Source: a bacterium (GTDB lineage: Bacteria > Zixibacteria > MSB-5A5 > GN15 > FEB-12). Taken from it: a stretch of DNA of 7,341 nt. Positions 1-6,135 of the stretch are shown here, in pieces; position 1 is the first letter of the stretch; each line of letters opens with the position of its first letter. Made by a program: the position numbers and the translations under genes. The stretch spans positions 1 to 7,341 of the forward strand of contig JAUXBJ010000072.1 of assembly GCA_030619425.1 (NCBI GenBank), read 5' to 3'. The notes under the pieces were generated by a model, which was not told the origin of the DNA, ran no database searches, and saw only the letters and a program-made list of their open reading frames with translations.

Positions 1-369
1 ATCGAGATCGCGTGGGAATATGAATACCACGAGGACACCGACGAAATCCCGACCCAGGAGGAACTCGATAAGTACGAGGGCCAGTACAACCCGCCGGAGT
101 ATTTCTTTACCATAAAGGCAGAAGGTGTCGAGTACGGCAAAAAGCAGGAATCGGGGATTCTTGAGTTCAAGGACTGGGTCAACATCAGCCTCGTCAACAT
201 CCGGGGCGAACCGGTAGCCAACAAGAAGTACACTTTGCGTACGGCAGATGGGCAGGAAAGAACCGGGACGCTCGACGGCGACGGGCGGGCAAGAGAGGAG
301 AATCTGCCGCCCGGCGGTGTGACGATCACCTTTGATGATGATGGCGAGAATCAATACCACGCCACTTGA
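1..369 (+). CDS. C-terminal part of a T6SS spike/carrier-type protein with a beta-sandwich extension domain (partial at 5' end)
   Basis: Frame 1 is open from the first base to a TGA at 367-369, giving the last 122 residues; the start lies outside the window. The first ~50 visible residues are acidic and aromatic-rich (WEYEYHEDTDE, then a YFFTIKAEGVEYG strand pair). From about residue 56 there is a pattern known from the ends of many T6SS-linked VgrG, PAAR and LysM-type proteins: an aromatic plus D-W-V, then I-x-L-V, G-x-P-V-x-x-x-x-Y, T-x-D-G-x-x-x-x-G-x-L-D-x-D-G-x-A-R, and a P-x-G-x-x-x-x-x-F ending. That pattern is a transthyretin/carboxypeptidase-regulatory-like beta-sandwich, thought to serve as an adaptor or tip extension. 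The gene stops 27 bases before the next one, which encodes a candidate effector, so a carrier or loading role is a reasonable inference. The body of the protein is not visible, so VgrG, PAAR or an unrelated adaptor cannot be separated. Confidence 0.7.
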   Translation: MEIAWEYEYHEDTDEIPTQEELDKYEGQYNPPEYFFTIKAEGVEYGKKQESGILEFKDWVNISLVNIRGEPVANKKYTLRTADGQERTGTLDGDGRAREENLPPGGVTITFDDDGENQYHAT

Positions 370-396
370 GTGTAGTAGTTCCTGAAGTGTAGCCTT

Positions 397-1908
397 ATGT
401 TTAGAAACTTCCAATTGCGTGCGCAGTTCAACCGCGAAAAGCCCCCTCCCTCCACGGGTAGCGGCAAGTCTGATGTAAAGGACAAGACGGGGAAAGATGT
501 CGACGCGGTTGTAGCGCCGCCAATCGAACTGAAGTTTGATAAGATCCGTACGACTGTCAAATCCGGGGGAGAACACGATGATGACGACTTCGCTCCTCTG
601 CTTGGAGAGAAGGCCCACATCTACGTCAAGATTACCAATCTGCCGAATGGAGTTAAGCGTAAGCTAAAGATCGACATCGGACGTACGACCAAAACCGGGT
701 TCGCCTTAGTCGCCGAAGTGAAGCAGGACGTTACTGGTACAGACAGTCCTATCACGGAGAGAGTCGTGTGGGACGGCCAAGCCACTAAGGCAGTTGCACG
801 GCAGTTCAGTGACCGCAAGACAAAAGACCACAACGCGGGCAGCGATGTCAATATCCCGTTGGAGAAGATCACCAGTGGTAAAGCGGTTCCACACGGGCTG
901 TATGTCATCGATCAGATAACTTTGTTGGACGGCACCACCGAGGTCAAAAAACTGAAGCCAGTTGACAAGGGCATGAGCGTGCCGGCCATCGTCAACCTCA
1001 CCTTCAACGCCAAGTGGATTGATGATTTGAAGGCGTTCGGCCTCGAGCCTTTGAGTGATAATCTAAAGGAAGCATTGCGTCGTTTCGGGGGGCGCGATTA
1101 CATGATCGCCGACGCCACGGTGGCCAATCGAAACAACGCGCGCTTTGTCATTGACGCCGAGACAACCAAAGACCAGGGGATGCTCGTTGACATCGGAGGG
1201 ACCAATCTTCAGTGTAACCAGGGCCTCACTCCTTGGCCCAGAATGCAACAGCCGAAGAGGAATATTTTCGCCATACTCCAGGGGTTAGGAAAGACCATCA
1301 GCGTATACCCTGGCGCGTTCATGTACTGGAATAAAGAAACTCCTTTGGGAGTTGAAAAAACTGCGTTTCAAAACATCTTTAGCCCACTTGGAGTCGCGGC
1401 CACCGCCGGTTACATTTCTCCCGGCGTTGCAGCCGCTCGTTCGGTAGCCAGCGGCACCGGCAAAGTCGAGGGAGCCTGCACAGCGCTGGACTCGGCCAAC
1501 GTGACACTCACATTGAACGCTAACGGATTACTCGACGAAGTGGAATCGAAGAATACATCAAAGGTACCCGAAGATAGGGCCAAGGAGATAAAAACTGCCT
1601 TCAATAGCTTTGTCAAGATGGTTGGGAATGTGATGAGCCATGAAACGGGTCATAGTTTCGGATCGGTGTCGCCTAAGACGCCTTCCAGCAATCTCAAAGT
1701 CGAGGGCGTCACGATCAAATCGCCGCTTGATGGCGACAGTGGTGCTCACAACAAATCAGCAACGGCAACCACCACAGGCATTATGGACTCTGGGTTTTAT
1801 CGACAATTCAAGCGAATAGTGGAGGCCAACGGCACACAGCAGAAGTTCGATGGCTCGAATGCTCAGTACCTGCGAGAGTGTATTTCCTATGATCCGCGGG
1901 ATGATTAG
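397..1908 (+). CDS. Putative zinc metalloprotease effector with Ig-like module (metzincin-like)
   Basis: 503 residues, not assignable to a named family. ATG 397 is the first usable start after in-frame stops at 373-378; only a weak GAAG precedes it. Residues 1-42 are a polar, Pro/Lys-rich linker with no signal peptide or membrane helix. Residues ~43-205 look like an Ig-like or FlgD-type beta domain: WDG at 125-127 followed by an H-G-L-Y-V strand at 166-170. Residues ~206-400 are a mixed region of unknown fold with a Gly/Ala-rich stretch at 331-353. The catalytic signature is HETGHSFG at 415-422, with H415 and H419 as zinc ligands and E416 as the base, followed by GIMDSG at 461-466, which fits a metzincin Met-turn around M463. 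The usual third ligand at HExxHxxGxxH is Ser425 here; His451 is the best replacement. Absence of a signal peptide, position after a spike-type gene and before a gene for an exported protein, and the nearby sheath genes suggest a T6SS cargo toxin. The protease call is fairly good; the effector role is inference. Confidence 0.68.
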   Translation: MFRNFQLRAQFNREKPPPSTGSGKSDVKDKTGKDVDAVVAPPIELKFDKIRTTVKSGGEHDDDDFAPLLGEKAHIYVKITNLPNGVKRKLKIDIGRTTKTGFALVAEVKQDVTGTDSPITERVVWDGQATKAVARQFSDRKTKDHNAGSDVNIPLEKITSGKAVPHGLYVIDQITLLDGTTEVKKLKPVDKGMSVPAIVNLTFNAKWIDDLKAFGLEPLSDNLKEALRRFGGRDYMIADATVANRNNARFVIDAETTKDQGMLVDIGGTNLQCNQGLTPWPRMQQPKRNIFAILQGLGKTISVYPGAFMYWNKETPLGVEKTAFQNIFSPLGVAATAGYISPGVAAARSVASGTGKVEGACTALDSANVTLTLNANGLLDEVESKNTSKVPEDRAKEIKTAFNSFVKMVGNVMSHETGHSFGSVSPKTPSSNLKVEGVTIKSPLDGDSGAHNKSATATTTGIMDSGFYRQFKRIVEANGTQQKFDGSNAQYLRECISYDPRDD

Positions 1909-2905
1909 AACTTTGGTTAAGAAGTGCCGGCCCCGTCTCATGACGTGGCCTACTACCGTTTTGCTGGCACTTATATCAGCGGGAAACTGCAGTACGAAGG
2001 AGAATCTGATGCGCGATCGCATAATGTCGGTTACCGGGAAATCCGATATGGTAGCTCTCGTGAAACCGATTCGCGAGATAACCCGACCCGAGGACGCTGA
2101 CCAACGGACTCGATATGAGATCGAGCTACTCGAACTTTTCCGTGGCTCAGCGGGACGAACTGGGGGACACACTTTGGTGTTAGCGGGAGCCGGGTCCGAG
2201 ACTCCTGAATTAACGCCGGATTCCTGCTATCTAGTGTTCTTGGTGTCGGGCGTTGGAGGGCAATCCTTGCCCCAGGAAGGAGAGACCGAATGGCATCTCG
2301 TCACCTTGTCGGAACCAGTACCGGTTCCCCCTGAATCGAGAGCGGCATATGTTTCCAACATGAAAGCGTATCTCGCCGTTGAGGCCGACGAGCTACACCC
2401 AGGAGAAATGAAGAAGCACATCCTGCGCATGCTGGATACGGGAATCGAGTTTTTTCAGTTCGATGCCGCCCTGGAGGCACAATACGTTCAAGACTGGTCA
2501 TCCAGTGAGTTGGACCAACTCATTGTGGCCGTGCGCGGAACAGACGCACGACCACCATTGACAGGCATCACGCGTGAAACAGTCACCATCGTAATAGTCT
2601 GCAAGGCTGACATTGAGAAGATCCGAGACTTGGCCCGGAGAATGTTGTCGGACGGGTATACTGACGATGTCTACTGGGGCTTGTATATGCGCAAGGACAG
2701 CAGTGCCGACTCGGCGGTGCTGGAATTGCTAGCGGACAGCGATCTCACGGTCAGGACTGAGGCCATCAGGCTGGCCGGGCTGCTTCGTCGTAGCGCCATG
2801 CTCGACTCGGTGGAAGAGCAGATCGGAATTCTTCCCGACGATGAGGCCAAAGCGCGGCTTCTTAATGCCGTGGAAGAAGCGCGGGCGTTGGTGGACAGGG
2901 ACTGA
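1901..2905 (+). CDS. Exported protein, possibly a lipoprotein, with NTR/TIMP-like domain; candidate immunity protein for the upstream protease
   Basis: 334 residues from ATG 1901, which overlaps the end of the protease gene by 8 bases and suggests translational coupling. In-frame starts at 1850 and 1889 also exist, but 1901 gives the cleanest export signal: a basic start (R3, K7, K8, R10, R12), a hydrophobic stretch at ~14-28, then Cys30. The lipobox would be A-G-N-C; Asn before the Cys is unusual, so either lipidation or ordinary cleavage near Ala27 is possible. Residues ~43-140 show a strand pattern (V-A-L-V-K-P, then Y-E-I-E-L-L-E-L-F-R-G, then C-Y-L-V-F-L-V) like the beta-barrel of NTR/TIMP-type proteins, a fold that includes metalloprotease inhibitors. 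Residues ~255-334 are helical and somewhat HEAT-like (AVLELLADSDLTVRTEAIRL). Being exported and coupled to an unexported protease is what an immunity protein would look like. No family was recognised with certainty; the inhibitor role is inference. Confidence 0.6.
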   Translation: MIRTLVKKCRPRLMTWPTTVLLALISAGNCSTKENLMRDRIMSVTGKSDMVALVKPIREITRPEDADQRTRYEIELLELFRGSAGRTGGHTLVLAGAGSETPELTPDSCYLVFLVSGVGGQSLPQEGETEWHLVTLSEPVPVPPESRAAYVSNMKAYLAVEADELHPGEMKKHILRMLDTGIEFFQFDAALEAQYVQDWSSSELDQLIVAVRGTDARPPLTGITRETVTIVIVCKADIEKIRDLARRMLSDGYTDDVYWGLYMRKDSSADSAVLELLADSDLTVRTEAIRLAGLLRRSAMLDSVEEQIGILPDDEAKARLLNAVEEARALVDRD

Positions 2906-2946
2906 AATAGCCGCGGACCTGAAATGTGGAGGGAGTCCAGCTATTT
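2905..2946 (+). terminator. Weak imperfect hairpin after the cargo gene pair, possible terminator
   Basis: AAATAGC at 2905-2911 pairs exactly with GCTATTT at 2940-2946, and GGAC 2915-2918 pairs with GTCC 2935-2938 across a small interior loop. It sits right after the stop codon at 2903-2905 and before the promoter at 2975. The 3' side is only moderately T-rich and has no clean T run, so termination here would be weak or factor-dependent, and the pairing may be chance. Confidence 0.25.
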
Positions 2947-2974
2947 ATGCGCTCTCGAGTTGATACAAAACAAC

Positions 2975-3004
2975 TTGACTTTTGAGAATACAAGGGTCTA
3001 TAAT
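2975..3004 (+). promoter_or_regulatory. Near-consensus sigma70-type promoter driving the split clpV-tssB-tssC genes
   Basis: TTGACT at 2975-2980 matches the -35 consensus in five of six bases, and TATAAT at 2999-3004 is a perfect -10 box; the spacer is 18 bp. The surrounding ~90 bases are clearly more AT-rich than the neighbouring genes. Transcription would start near 3011, leaving a leader of about 80 bases before ATG 3092. Its position implies that the ATPase and sheath genes have their own promoter and need not share transcription with the protease/exported-protein pair upstream. Confidence 0.72.
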
Positions 3005-3023
3005 AAGAGATTCCGAGTGTATT

Positions 3024-3045
3024 TTCCGAAACAACTGTTTCGGAA
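3024..3045. promoter_or_regulatory. Perfect 9-bp inverted repeat in the predicted leader; candidate operator or leader hairpin
   Basis: TTCCGAAAC at 3024-3032 and GTTTCGGAA at 3037-3045 are exact reverse complements around the loop AACT. The repeat starts about 13 bases after the predicted transcription start. A further TTCCGA half-copy lies at 3011-3016. This placement suits a repressor operator that blocks early elongation, or an RNA stem in the leader. No T run follows, so an intrinsic terminator is unlikely. Which protein or signal would act on it cannot be told from the sequence. Confidence 0.5.
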
Positions 3046-3091
3046 TGTGTGACCGCTAAGTAGACCATTGCAGTAGGGATATTGCCGAATT

Positions 3092-4546
3092 ATGGATATT
3101 GCCAACTACTCATCGGATTCGAGAACCGTTATCAAGGTTGCCAAGGAAGTCGCCGCCGAATTCCGGCACCCCGAAATCGCAGTCGAACACCTGCTCATCG
3201 CTGTCATCCGCCACGAAGGCTCAGAGGTCGAGTCGATCCTGAACCAGGTCGGCAAGAGCCCGGCCTTCATCGAGTCGGTGCTCGAAGATCACCTCAAGGA
3301 GCAGTCGCACCGTTCCACCCCCCGCGACAAGTTGGCCATCTCCCCCGCCGTCCACGAAGTGTTGACCCAGGCGCTGGAGGAAAAAGCCAAACTCTACGAC
3401 CCGCTGGTCGAACCGGAACATATTTTTATCGCGGCCTTTGACCCCAAGATAAAGCTGAACCCGGTGGTTCGCGACAAGATCGACCTGTCCAAGGAAGATA
3501 TTTACCGCGCTATCGCCGAGGCCAAATCGGTTCAGGAAATCGCCACTGCCACACCGAGCGCCGATGGCGCTCCGGGCGAACCGGCTGCAAAAGAAGTCTC
3601 CGGCACCCTGCGCTACTGCACTGACATGACCAACCGCGCTGCCGCCGGCGAGTTCGACAACATGATCGGTCGTGAAACCGAACTGCAGCAAATGATCCAG
3701 ATTCTGCTGCGGCGTCGCAAAAACAGTCCAGCCCTGACCGGCGGTGCCGGCGTGGGTAAGTCGGCCATCGTGGAAGGGTTCGCCCAAGCGGTTGTCGACG
3801 GTAAGGTGCCGAAAGCGCTCGAGGGCGTCAAAGTCATGGAAGTCGACCTCGGCTCGATGGTGGCCGGCGCCAAATACAAGGGTGAGTTTGAGGAACGGTT
3901 CAAGACGCTGATCGGGGAAGTGGTCAAGTCGGCCGGTAAGATCGTGCTGTTCATCGACGAAGTCCACATGATCTGCGGCGGCCAGGGGGGCGGCGGAATG
4001 GATGCGGCTAATCTTCTCAAACCGCCGCTGGCCCGAGGGCAGATTCGGTTGATCGGCGCCACTACCGAAGAAGAATACACCAAGTATCTGGAAAAAGACA
4101 AGGCTCTCGACCGGCGCTTCGAGCGCGTGAAAGTCGAGGAGCCGCCGTACGACGACGCCGTCAGGATCGTCTCAGGTGTGGTCGAAAGCTACGCCAAGCA
4201 CCACGAACTGACCTACACTAAAGAGGCGGTCACAGCTTCCGTAAAGTACTCCCAGCGATATCTCGGCGAGCGCAACCTGCCCGACGTGGCTCTGGACCTT
4301 ATCGACGAGGCCGGATCCGAGTTCAGCGTTAAGGAGGAGTTCGCCAGGGAGAAGATACCTCAACTGACTGAGCAGGTGACATCCCTAGAGAAAATGATCA
4401 AGGCGTGTGAATCGCAGAAGACGCCGGAGAAGTGCGAAGAGTTTGAGTCCCTCAAGAAAGCGTACGACGACTTCACGCGCGACCTCAATCGGCTGCACGA
4501 TTCCTGGGGTTATCGCATCGAAGCGGCAACAGGAGCAGGGCAATGA
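3092..4546 (+). CDS. clpV: ClpV/ClpB-like ATPase, N-terminal polypeptide (Clp-N domain, first AAA+ domain, first part of the middle coiled coil)
   Basis: 484 residues carrying the front half of a ClpV-type disaggregase, the ATPase that pulls apart contracted T6SS sheath in the cytoplasm. Residues ~1-145 are a double Clp-N substrate-binding domain. AAA1 spans ~185-410: Walker A G-G-A-G-V-G-K-S at 217-224 (K223), pore loop K-Y-K-G at 261-264, Walker B VLFIDE at 285-290, sensor-1 region GATT at 322-325, and arginine finger LDRRFERV at 339-346. Residues ~415-478 match the first helices of the ClpB/ClpV middle domain, including Trp472. The protein then ends, and the rest of the ATPase follows as a separate gene through an ATGA overlap. 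An intact ClpV is normally a single chain of roughly 850-900 residues; the two parts here add up to 849. ATG 3092 is forced by an in-frame TAG at 3074-3076; the only Shine-Dalgarno-like sequence (AGGG, 3075-3078) is rather far upstream. The assignment as ClpV rather than housekeeping ClpB rests on the sheath genes downstream. Confidence 0.88.
   Translation: MDIANYSSDSRTVIKVAKEVAAEFRHPEIAVEHLLIAVIRHEGSEVESILNQVGKSPAFIESVLEDHLKEQSHRSTPRDKLAISPAVHEVLTQALEEKAKLYDPLVEPEHIFIAAFDPKIKLNPVVRDKIDLSKEDIYRAIAEAKSVQEIATATPSADGAPGEPAAKEVSGTLRYCTDMTNRAAAGEFDNMIGRETELQQMIQILLRRRKNSPALTGGAGVGKSAIVEGFAQAVVDGKVPKALEGVKVMEVDLGSMVAGAKYKGEFEERFKTLIGEVVKSAGKIVLFIDEVHMICGGQGGGGMDAANLLKPPLARGQIRLIGATTEEEYTKYLEKDKALDRRFERVKVEEPPYDDAVRIVSGVVESYAKHHELTYTKEAVTASVKYSQRYLGERNLPDVALDLIDEAGSEFSVKEEFAREKIPQLTEQVTSLEKMIKACESQKTPEKCEEFESLKKAYDDFTRDLNRLHDSWGYRIEAATGAGQ
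4531..4545 (+). promoter_or_regulatory. Ribosome binding site and ATGA start/stop overlap joining the two ClpV halves
   Basis: AGGAG at 4531-4535 lies 7 bases before ATG 4543-4545, an ideal Shine-Dalgarno spacing. The stop TGA of the first half (4544-4546) shares bases with this ATG. The arrangement is typical of translational coupling, which would give near-equal amounts of the two polypeptides. It is the main evidence that the split is a true gene boundary and not a sequencing frameshift. Confidence 0.8.
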
Positions 4547-5640
4547 AAATCGACAACATGAGCCTGACCGATATTAAGACTGACCTCGAAAAACGTCAGA
4601 AGCACCTTTCCGACATCACTAAGACAGTTGAGACGGCCGAGCGGGTGATCGATGACCCCGATATCGGCGCGGTGGTGGCGCGGCGCACCGGCATCCCGCT
4701 TTCCAAGATGCTGACGGCGGAGAAAGACCGCCTGGTTAGGATGGAGGAATTTCTTGCCGCCAAGATCATAGGTCAGGAGGATGCGATCAAGGGGATCGCC
4801 AACGCAGTGCGTAAGGCGCGGGCCGGGCTGAAACTGCCCAACCGTCCCGTCGGGTCGTTCTTGTTTCTTGGCCCCACCGGCACCGGCAAGACCTATCTGG
4901 CCAAACTACTGGCCGAGTTCCTGTTTGACGATAAGAACGCGATGGTTCGGCTCGACATGTCCGAATTCATGGAACCACACTCGGTGGCCAAGATGATCGG
5001 CGCCCCGCCCGGATATGTCGGCTACGAAGCGGGCGGCGTGTTGACCGAGGCGGTGCGGCGCAAACCGTTCTCGATAGTTCTGTTCGACGAGGTCGAGAAA
5101 GCCCACCCCGATGTCTTCAACGTCCTTCTCCAACTTCTGGATGATGGCCGCCTCACCGATGGACAAAACCGTACGGTCGATTTTTCCAACTGCGTTGTGG
5201 TGCTCACCTCCAACTACGCCGCCGACAAAATCCTCGATGCCGACCGTGAGGGACACGAACTCGATATGGAGGAGATCCGCGGATTCCTGTTCACCAAGTT
5301 CCGGCCCGAATTCCTCAACCGGCTGACGGATATTATCGTATTTCATTCGTTCTCGCAGGAGCAGGTTGAGAAAATCGCCGGCCTGGAGTTCAAGGGGCTG
5401 GGGACACTCCTGGAAGATCAGAACATCCGGGCGACTCTCTCCGCTGAAGCGCAGCACAAGCTGGCCACCGACGGCTATACGATTGAGCTGGGCGCGCGGC
5501 CGATTCAGCGGATTATCGAGAAGGAGATTGTCAACAAGCTTTCCGTGGATATAATCACCGGTGAGGTGTCACCAGGTGATCGCATTACTATAGATGTTAA
5601 AGATGATGCTTACGTCTTCACCGTTACGGAGCAGGCGTAG
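4543..5640 (+). CDS. clpV: ClpV/ClpB-like ATPase, C-terminal polypeptide (end of middle domain, second AAA+ domain, D2 small domain)
   Basis: 365 residues that complete the ATPase. Residues ~6-35 are a short helix replacing the rest of the middle coiled coil. The family linker follows: an I-G-A-V-V-A-R-R-T-G-I-P-L-S-K-M block at 41-56 and IIGQEDAI at 75-82. AAA2 has Walker A GPTGTGKT at 110-117 (K116), pore loop GAPPGYVGY at 153-161, Walker B VLFDE at 179-183, sensor 1 in LTSN (N224), arginine finger in FRPEFLNR (R260) and sensor 2 in GARPIQR (R319). All catalytic positions are kept, so this half should bind and hydrolyse ATP. No IGF/IGL-type loop for ClpP docking is seen, which fits a disaggregase and not a protease subunit. 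It has no Clp-N or AAA1 domain of its own, so it presumably assembles with the product of the preceding gene; it could also form hexamers alone. Confidence 0.88.
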   Translation: MKIDNMSLTDIKTDLEKRQKHLSDITKTVETAERVIDDPDIGAVVARRTGIPLSKMLTAEKDRLVRMEEFLAAKIIGQEDAIKGIANAVRKARAGLKLPNRPVGSFLFLGPTGTGKTYLAKLLAEFLFDDKNAMVRLDMSEFMEPHSVAKMIGAPPGYVGYEAGGVLTEAVRRKPFSIVLFDEVEKAHPDVFNVLLQLLDDGRLTDGQNRTVDFSNCVVVLTSNYAADKILDADREGHELDMEEIRGFLFTKFRPEFLNRLTDIIVFHSFSQEQVEKIAGLEFKGLGTLLEDQNIRATLSAEAQHKLATDGYTIELGARPIQRIIEKEIVNKLSVDIITGEVSPGDRITIDVKDDAYVFTVTEQA

Positions 5641-5670
5641 GCCGGATGAATTAGCAATACGGAGGACTAA

Positions 5671-6111
5671 ATGGCCAAGTTCATTCTTGGGGCAACGGAA
5701 CGGATCAAAAAAGACGACTCGGTGCCGGTCGAGCTTCTCCCCTCCAACAAGATGCTCTATGCCGCAAAACTAAACAGTGAGGAGGATGCCGACGTTACAC
5801 CGACGCGGTGTAACAACCTCAAAGAAGTGTTCCAAAAGTTTCGACCGTCGTTCTCCGCCGAATTAGAGTCGGCCGAAGGGGAACCGATCAACGCGGACTT
5901 TGAGATCAAGGCAATGAAGGACTTTTCATCGAAAGAACTGATTGAGAAGAACGATTTTCTCCAGAAGACCTACTATCAGAAGGAGATGATGGCCGATCTC
6001 GACAAGCAACTGAAGAAGAACAACCCTCTAAAGAAAACGCTGGGCGACAAAGAGAAAAAGGAAGCGCTTCTGAAAGCGGCCAGCTACTATATAGACCTAC
6101 TCACGGAATAG
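5671..6111 (+). CDS. tssB: TssB-like small sheath subunit of the T6SS
   Basis: 146 residues with a strong Shine-Dalgarno (GGAGGA 5661-5666, 4 bases before the ATG) and a 30-base gap after the ATPase gene. TssB (VipA) pairs with TssC to build the contractile sheath around the Hcp tube. The recognisable core is N-L-K-E-V-F-Q-K-F-R-P-S at ~49-60, a strand block F-S-A-E-L-E-S at 61-67, and K-D-F-S-S-K-E-L-I at 83-91, which corresponds to the family's D-F-x-P-x-x-I element. A long amphipathic C-terminal helix then runs from ~98 to 143. It is shorter than proteobacterial TssB (usually ~165 residues or more) and lacks their conserved R-V-x-I-x-Y start; its layout is closer to the compact small subunits of Bacteroidota-type (T6SSiii) systems. 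The order ATPase-TssB-TssC supports the call. Confidence 0.78.
   Translation: MAKFILGATERIKKDDSVPVELLPSNKMLYAAKLNSEEDADVTPTRCNNLKEVFQKFRPSFSAELESAEGEPINADFEIKAMKDFSSKELIEKNDFLQKTYYQKEMMADLDKQLKKNNPLKKTLGDKEKKEALLKAASYYIDLLTE
5794..5814. repeat. Inverted repeat inside the tssB-like gene
   Basis: GTTACACCG at 5794-5802 and CGGTGTAAC at 5806-5814 are perfect reverse complements with a 3-base loop. It lies within codons ~42-48 of the small sheath gene (residues V-T-P-T-R-C-N), well after the start. It could be an RNA stem that tunes translation or mRNA stability, or simply chance. Confidence 0.3.
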
Positions 6112-6135
6112 ACGTCAAAACGAGGTAACGGATAA

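Noticed and set aside
1850..1900. Earlier starts (ATG 1850 or 1889) for the exported protein
   Set aside because: They would add residues ahead of the basic stretch and hydrophobic segment and weaken the export signal; ATG 1901 gives a normal signal peptide layout.
3024..3045. Intrinsic terminator at the leader palindrome
   Set aside because: The stem is followed by TGTGTGACC and not a T run, and it lies just after a strong promoter.
3082..3441. Plus-strand 119-residue frame overlapping the start of the ClpV gene
   Set aside because: Its Arg/Pro-rich composition is typical of an out-of-frame reading of a GC-rich gene; the Clp-N domain is in the other frame.
3221..3967. Long open frame on the minus strand (248 residues) across the first ClpV half
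   Set aside because: It lies entirely inside a + strand gene with clear AAA+ motifs; it is a by-product of that gene's codon pattern and its translation shows no recognisable domain.
4520..4560. Frameshift or pseudogene explanation for the split ATPase
   Set aside because: AGGAG at correct spacing and an exact ATGA overlap are not expected from a random indel, and both halves are otherwise intact. Read-level checking would still be the final test.
4906..5457. Minus-strand open frame of 183 residues across the second AAA+ domain
   Set aside because: Same reasoning: it is antisense to strongly conserved Walker and sensor motifs and shows no domain of its own.
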